From: Pogonophryne albipinna | Lineage: Eukaryota; Chordata; Actinopteri; Perciformes; Artedidraconidae | Direction of reading: 5' to 3' | Assembly (NCBI GenBank): GCA_028583405.1 | Contig: CM053253.1 | Location: 4,312,708 to 4,376,707 of the forward strand | Length of the DNA stretch: 64,000 nt | Shown: positions 57,831 to 64,000 of the stretch, piece after piece | Numbering within the stretch: position 1 is the first letter of the stretch | Layout of the letters: each line of letters starts with the position of its first letter | The notes under the pieces: generated by a model | What the model saw: only the letters and a program-made list of their open reading frames with translations | Database searches by the model: none | Told to the model about the DNA's origin: nothing | Translations under genes and position numbers: made by a program

Positions 57831-59275
57831 TAAAAAGCCCAAGATTATAGAATTAAATGAATAAATAAAAACAAGGATAATTGTGTGTTATTGTTGAGTA
57901 AATAAGGAAAAAAAGATTTTCAAAAATACAGATTTCAGTATTTGAGGCTCTAAGCCCCATTTCTTTTCCTCACAGACGGGAAAAAAAGTCAGACATTATA
58001 CGATTTAAAATAAAAACATAAAACACTGGCATGTAATTTACGTTAGAATAAATAGAATGGTTTTGAATAATAGATGAGAGTAAAATCTATGTCACTTTAC
58101 AGCCCCGCCCACTTTTGGGGAAACCAACGCTGTCATTTGAACAGCGATCAAGCCTGAAGCCACAGAGATCTTCTGTTACTGTCCTTTCTTCTTAGAGGAA
58201 GTACAGAAACACGTAACTCTGGATTTGTTTTAATGTTTGAGGTGCAATAAACGACACAGCAGCTTTTTGGCATGTTAAAAACTATTATTTTCTGCCTCGC
58301 TCATGAGAGTAACAGCTGGAGAAATTACAGCCTCGCCTACTGATTTCAAATGTGTGCTCTAAAATGATATTTATAAATGACTATTATCATTATTATAAGC
58401 AAGACAATAAATGGCAAAGATATGTAGAAAATAAACGTATTTAAGATACGTTCATAACGAACGTAACGTGGGAGAAAATAATGTTTCTAGAAGATATGTA
58501 GAAAATAAACGTATTTGAGATACGTTCATAACGAACGTAACGTAGGAGAAAATACGTTTCTAGCTAAACGTAATTGAGAATGCAGTTTAGTTCTGTGGGA
58601 ACGTAATTTTTAGGAGACAGGGTTGGCCGGTGGACTACTGGAGAGAATTACAGTGAGGGAGGGATTGCAATGAATAACAGCAGCAGGAAACGCAAACGCT
58701 TGCCTCGGAGAGGGAGAAAAAGAGCCACAGCGGAGAATAAACAGAAGGGCAACCATGGCAACCATGCGCGGGAAGTCTTCTTCACTGCTTTTGTGGCAGA
58801 CTACAGCGCCACTTACAGGCCTGGCATATGTACTACAGCGCCTCCAGCGCTTTCGAGCGGCAATGGCCGTGGCCCAACCCCACATTCCCCTGATAGGTGG
58901 AGAGTTGGCCATATAGGCGGAGCTCCTCGTTCCTGACGTCAGAGAATTTTCAAATCTGTATCAGTCTGTATCAGATCCGTTGCAGCCCCGGTTTTAGAGA
59001 TTTGGGTATGGAGGAAAAGAGAGAGGGTTGTGTTTTCTGACACTTGGTGAGTTCCCTGACACACCGGGGACACATATTCATGTAAAAAAGACGTACAAAA
59101 GTACATTTTGCATGATAGGTCCCCCTTTAACTTACCGAAGCACTTACCGGAAACTGCACTGTAAAACGGAAAAATGTTTTAGTTTGTTGATAGTTAAAAC
59201 AATAATATAACTTTAACATTTCACCCGTAGTATCATCACATTTTGTTCTCATACTTCTAAATGTAATGTACTAAC

Positions 59276-59709
59276 TGTTACGGAAACTTCAGAGCGGTGC
59301 AGGAAACATGGAGACTGGAATCATTGTTTAATCAAACACCTTGAGATTTATTGAAAGTTCACAGAGTAACGGCCGGAGAGCCTCGCTTAGCTTATCACAG
59401 AAAACTGTAGGTCACCACGCGAAACTCTGAAGAAAATAAAGAATAGATTTTCAACATATATCTAAGAGGGACGGACCTATTCTAACTCCGCCTAATCAAT
59501 GCCAGATAGTCAGAACAAGGGCTCCTCTGTGTCTACAATATTCATTATCCAGCAGAAGGAAGATGACCCTTTGACCTGTTACCCAGTTCAAGTTGCCGCA
59601 AGGGGATATTGCGATTTAATGGGAAGCAGATGTTTGTAATTAAGACAGGTTCCCAGGAACGCTATGAAACTCAATATACCAAGTGATCAGATTAAAATAT
59701 TCTCTGACA
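59276..59709 (-). repeat. 3' LTR of an endogenous retrovirus
   Basis: Read on the minus strand it begins TGTCAGAGAATATT and ends CCGTAACA. A purine tract (AAAAAGAATGG) precedes it, and an AATAAA (plus-strand TTTATT at 59347-59352) lies near its end. To the left the flank resumes the sequence found at 35280, which marks the insertion edge. CTAAC is the likely left half of the target duplication. Confidence 0.65.
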
Positions 59710-60438
59710 GTTCCATTCTTTTTATCAATCTATTGATAACCAATTAACATTAGTCTAAGAATATTTCAGTCACTACTTAAATCAATAAGCGTCTTCAGAG
59801 TTGTGTGGGCCCACTTACATCAATTACATCAAAAGTAGAACAAGATTGAAAACATTTCAATCACAAAGATTGAACACAGTCAATCATAATAGAAAAATCA
59901 TCTCTCCTCAGTGTTTGGCATCATTTGTCAAAAGCACAATAATAAACACACATGAAATACAAAAATATAATAGCAAAATATATGTTTCAAAAATAAGATC
60001 TTTTATCATTTATCACTCAGTTAATCTCATTCATCAAACACAAATTCTAAATCAGCTTACATCTTCAAAGATTCACTTCAAGGCAATTACTTATTAAAAC
60101 ACAATTAGAATTTAGGATTATAAGAAATCCAATTGAGGTATAAAATCAGAATCATGAGAGATCCAGCTAAAATTCATAATTAAGGTATAAATTCACAGTG
60201 ATGAATAGATCAATCTGTAACCTGCAAAGTTGCAGTGTCCTCAATCTTTAACATTACTTTACGTTTACTTCATTACGCTTTATTCAAGAGTAAGGCACTT
60301 AGTAGTACATATATTTCATTCAAATACATTTGTTCAAAAATCTGAAAAGGAAAAGTCAGACATTTATTATAACAACCTGAAAAGAGAAAAATCCAAAACA
60401 TCTGTTCTTTATTTTGAGTGTCAACTGTAATCATTTTA
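59710..60438 (-). other. AT-rich region between env and the 3' LTR
   Basis: No ORF with a recognisable domain on either strand; it lies inside the provirus. Confidence 0.5.
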
Positions 60439-62737
60439 TCAATCGCTGAATGGGGGTACCCATGGGGCAGAAACCGCAATGGAGACCCAGGGATCTGGAA
60501 GCTCGGCGTCGTACATTAACATTGTGTCACCTACAGTTGAATATCCGACTAGCCTCTGTGGGGCTTGGAGGGCGGTCTTGGCAACCCTGCGTATGGCTAA
60601 TTTAACTACAGTTATCAAACAGATCACTAGGATTAGCACAACCAAGATAAACACTGAAACAGTAACAACAAATTTAACCAACCCCGCTCCCCAGGATCCA
60701 ATGGTTCCACTTAAATCCCCTAATGTAAATCCATGAGTTTCATGCAATTCTGTTATTCCCCTAGCAGTATCATGCGCCATGTCCATTATTTCCGGTGTAG
60801 CGTCAGAGATGAAAGAACAACACTCAGACCCAATTACCTTACATGTGCCCCCCTGAGCAGCTAGGAGAAGATCCAGCGCCATACGATTCTGTAATGCTAC
60901 TGTCCTTACTTCCTGCAATTCTTTGTGTTCAGCTAACATCGCTGTGTTAGATACATTTAGATGGTGTTCCACTACGTTGGACAGTGCCACTATTTCCTGC
61001 TGAGTAACATAAATACCGTACCAAGGCAAAAATAGGCTAGCTATCTGTTGTCCTTGTGTAATGGACCTGCTGTTCCTGTGTAAAGAAGGAAGTATCGCTG
61101 CAATCTCATTAGGCTCTACTTTACGGATTAAAGGGATTAGGTAGGCTAGATAACAGGTGCCATCAAAAATGTCATATGGTACACAGCCATAGGCCCGGTC
61201 GCCGCAAACTAAGTACACTCTCTGTGGGAGGGGAATTCTGGCTAATTTTACCCTCACTATGGTATTACAGTCGCTGTGTCCCACATCTGGAGAGGTGTGA
61301 GATCCTGCTTCATTCTGGAAACAGATAGACACATTTTTCCACTCGTGCACCACCACTGGCGGAACATATACTGAACAATCACTGTGTAGGAGGCTTGCCT
61401 AAGGGTATTGGCTGCGTACAGTCATGTATTTTAACTTTAACGGAGTCCACTGTTCTGGAGCCAAACCAGGGCACAACGGTTACCAAAGCTTCAACCAACA
61501 AAGATGGGGTGTGTGGTCGCATAGTACATGTTGGACTCGTAGAATTAGCTGAGCAATTAGTCTGGACTAGAGCTAATTGGAATCTGTATTCAAAAGCTAG
61601 GTGGATGTATTTCTTGACATATATAAGTCTTAGCATCATTAATCGTTTGAAACCATCTGGCAGGTAATCTTTATTTACTGTATCAACAATAAGAGAGACT
61701 AAGCCCTCGTACTGTAAATGTTGCTCAGAGTCTATGGGGTAGGAAGGAGTGTAACAATCATCTGCCTCATCGCTAATTCGGGATGCTATATCATTCCAGC
61801 TCACTAGACCGTAGTCAGCTTTCGTGAAAGGAATTGGACTAAACATTGGAGAATGCATGGATTCTGGCATATTTTGGCACAGCCAACAGTTGCTAACATT
61901 GCGTTCATGTGCGTAGTCTAACATTAAACTTATCGCAGAATTAGATTTGGTTCGTTTAGAAGGAGTGATTAAGGCCTTTTGTAAAGAATCTACATCACCT
62001 CCTGATTGTTTAAGTGGAGTGGATAGAACATTTGTTTCGCTATTTGGTCCAGTAAATGTGCATGCAGTGACACCTGGATTGGGAACCTGGTAATCTGGTT
62101 TCCTCATTGTACATTTTACCTCATCCTTTATCAGAGTCTGTAACTGTTCTAAAGTGCTACACCACAGTTCTGGGGGCATATTGTCAATTGTGTTGAGAGC
62201 TATTCTTACCACCTCTGACGAGAACCTGAACCAACGGTACTGGTTCCTTGGATACATCTCCCACGTTGAGTAAACTAAAAACACAGGAAACACAATAATA
62301 CAGTTAGATGAGTTACATATTGAAGTTGGACAGTTAAAAGAAATAGTCTCTGATTCATGATCAGGGAGGGAGACAATCCTCCTTATTCTTCCTCCTTTTC
62401 TCTCTCTTTGTGTCTCTCGCACCATACTGAATGTCTGTGTGGTGATCTGATACAACCTGTCCTTGTCGCTAGGCACTGATTTGCCCGTTGGTGTTGTTTT
62501 GCCCTCAGGGTCTGGACCCTGAGTAGTCAAGTCGTCTGCGCTCTTAGATAAGAGCACCTTATTTTCTCCCTCAGAGGGGCGAGAGCCCTCGCCTCCTGTC
62601 GTTGGGATTTTCACAGCTTCATCTAGCAGGGCGTCCTTGGCCAGGTACAGTAGACCCAGAATGACGATGATGATGACTGCCTTCACACGCCAGCATCCAG
62701 TAGAGGAGAGAGACGACATCTGGAAGCGTGAATCCAC
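60439..62737 (-). pseudogene. env gene of an endogenous retrovirus, broken by a frameshift
   Basis: Two minus-strand frames adjoin. 61379-62737 (452 codons) looks like the surface part: a hydrophobic N-terminal segment at about residues 19-38, several N-x-S/T sites, and a CWLC motif of the CxxC type. 60439-61356 (305 codons, its frame open a little further right) looks like the transmembrane part: a heptad region, then a CX6CC motif (seen as C-KVIGSE-CC), a membrane-proximal stretch, a long hydrophobic anchor and a cytoplasmic tail of about 55 residues. CxxC plus CX6CC is the covalently linked gamma-type envelope layout. The frames differ by one near 61380-61400, so this copy cannot make a whole protein. 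No clear furin site was seen. It lies on the minus strand ahead of the LTR at 59276-59709. Confidence 0.8.
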
Positions 62738-64000
62738 TCCGCTCTACCTTGTACTCTCAGGGCTGTTCTGGTCACTATTAACACTTGATAGGGATGTTTT
62801 CCTGAGTGAAGACAACTCAAGGTAATGGATTAGCACATTATCATTCAATTACAAAAATAGGATAGGCCCCTCAGAATTATTTGGGAGCCTTCCTGACACA
62901 TGCACATTATAAATGTAAGGTTTGTGTTAGTCATTTAACATGCAATAATCATATTTTCATCAGTCCATAGCAGAGAAATGTTATTTTAAGTTAAATGTGA
63001 GCTAGTCCCTGTGGATATAACCCCTTCTCAATGATTCTAAATGTTATATTAATTCACCATTTACCGTTTGATAACATATTAGTTTATCAAAAATACATTT
63101 GAAATAAATGTTCCAATATGAAATCAATTACTCAATATAATTGACTCTCCCCTCCCTTTTCTTACATATGTCACATGTGTAAGAACAAGTAGGAGTCTAT
63201 TTAAACATGGTATTGTCTATAAGCTATCAATCGATAAGACTCAGTATCAGTATGCAACTCGCAAATATCTCTTCTCTCTTTCCTATCCCCTCTATTCTCT
63301 CTTCCACATCTCTCTTACATCTTCTCCATGTCTTTCGTCTCTCACTTCTGTTAGATATGAAATAAAACATGCGAGTCCATGTAAGCATGGTAGAGATCAT
63401 AATCCATTACTCGAGAAGACTCAGTATCACCTATGCGCAGCTAACAAAAAAACAATTGTGAGAAGCATATATCATGCAGGAAATGCACACCGTTGTTGAA
63501 AAACAAAAACAAAGCATAGCCGATTCGGGAGGGAAAAAAACGACAACCCCCTTAACATCTGAGTTATCACTGAAGGCATAGCATGAATGATAGTGGGCGT
63601 CCGAGGGTGTCATTACTGAGAAATGTTAAACAAATCCAAAACCTTACGTTTGAAAACAGGTTTGCATCCCTCCACTTAAGGTGACGTTATCATTGGAAAC
63701 AATAAAAACGAATTGTTTAGATGTAGAATCTATAAATTGAATCGTTAGAGCAGAACAAAATGGTTGTATTGTAGCCTGAGTTCCGTGCAGCCTCTAGTTT
63801 CACCAGGTGGAAACATGGTCCATATAATGCGAATACATGTAGAAGTAGACAGTAAGAGGCCCCTGACATGAGGCCTATACTAAACATAGTAGGGGTTTTT
63901 TAACAGCTTGCCAACTTACAGGCATCCTCTGCATAGCAGTATGAATAGCCTTAAAACAACCCACTCTGCGGTAACGAGAGTCATGTGCCTGACCCAAATG
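62738..64000. other. provirus or flank sequence with no pol
   Basis: A pol gene would be expected here upstream of env, but no RT or integrase motif is readable in any frame. The sequence is AT-rich. Two diverged copies of a segment of about 75 bp ('aacatggtattgtctataa' at 63204 and 'aagcatggtagagatcata' at 63383, each ending 'aagactcagtatca') lie about 180 bp apart, with a CT-rich stretch between. Confidence 0.45.

Larger units (their letters stand above)
54964..58625. mobile_element. long-TIR DNA element with THAP fragments in both arms
   Basis: The ends CAACCCTGTCTCCTAAAAAT and the exact complement are flanked by the 7-bp direct repeat GCCGGTG (54957-54963 and 58626-58632). The inverted arms are about 550 bp (54964-55515 and 58120-58625). 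They contain units of about 62 bp ('cgttacgtttcttatgaacg', 'tacatatcttctagaaac'), three in the left and two in the right arm. A THAP-like reading frame lies in each arm. The middle holds the repeat also found at 13623-14120. No full transposase is seen. Confidence 0.75.
54491..59126. mobile_element. TTAA-target MITE holding a nested long-TIR element
   Basis: The left end AGGTGACCTATCATGC follows TTGA, and the right end GCATGATAGGTCCCCCT precedes TTAA (59127-59130). The empty site with one TTAA is in the flank of gene 2 at 34953-34956. Same family as 9263-11178: the right part here has one GGGGACACATATTCATG unit where the other copy has about 39 units of 37 bp. 54964-58625 is a separate insertion. 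Confidence 0.8.

Overview
This window is vertebrate nuclear DNA, almost certainly from a teleost fish, probably a percomorph. It has spliced immune-receptor genes with GT-AG introns and a dense load of fish-type transposons (hAT, TTAA-target MITEs, PIF/Harbinger, Polinton, L2-like and Rex3/RTE-like LINEs, Ty3/gypsy and an endogenous retrovirus). There is no prokaryotic gene organisation, CRISPR array, rRNA or tRNA that I can see.

The core is a cluster of CD300 / polymeric-Ig-receptor-like (CMRF35-like) immune receptor genes. Gene 1 (plus strand, 4890-8752, five exons, 234 aa) has one V-type Ig domain and a short tail without tyrosines. Genes 2, 3 and 4 (minus strand; 23799-29816, 36860-41670, 49392-53216) each have seven exons: signal peptide, two V-type Ig domains, Ser/Thr stalk, membrane segment and two tail exons. 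All exons before the tail join in phase 1. Genes 2 and 4 are open throughout. Gene 3 has a TGA in its second Ig exon. Genes 3 and 4 carry a TxYxxV switch motif in the tail; gene 2 has lost it but has a different tyrosine-bearing last exon. Genes 3 and 4 lie in a segmental duplication of about 5-6 kb, split by a 5.3 kb LTR element. A relic of gene 1's first exon lies at 11351.

Two intact consecutive exons of an IgLON cell-adhesion gene, closest to lsamp, lie at 15981-16976 on the plus strand between gene 1 and gene 2.

The rest is mobile DNA, often nested. From left to right: a minus-strand Ty3/gypsy gag-protease fragment with LTR (1-2569); a 2 kb foldback element with an expanded 20-bp satellite (2780-4765); a hAT with a BED finger in intron 1 of gene 1; a TTAA MITE enlarged by about 39 copies of a 37-bp repeat (9263-11178); a Harbinger element (17143-18565); a Polinton/Maverick remnant with integrase (about 19060-23600); a LINE in gene 2; a hAT carrying an L2 LINE (30245-32172); a hAT in gene 3; the LTR element with a single 1025-codon repeat-rich ORF (41880-47205); a MITE holding a long-TIR element with THAP fragments (54491-59126); and an endogenous retrovirus with one LTR and a frameshifted env (59276-62737). 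Several insertions have clean target duplications plus an empty site in a paralogous copy inside this same window, so the order of events can be read.
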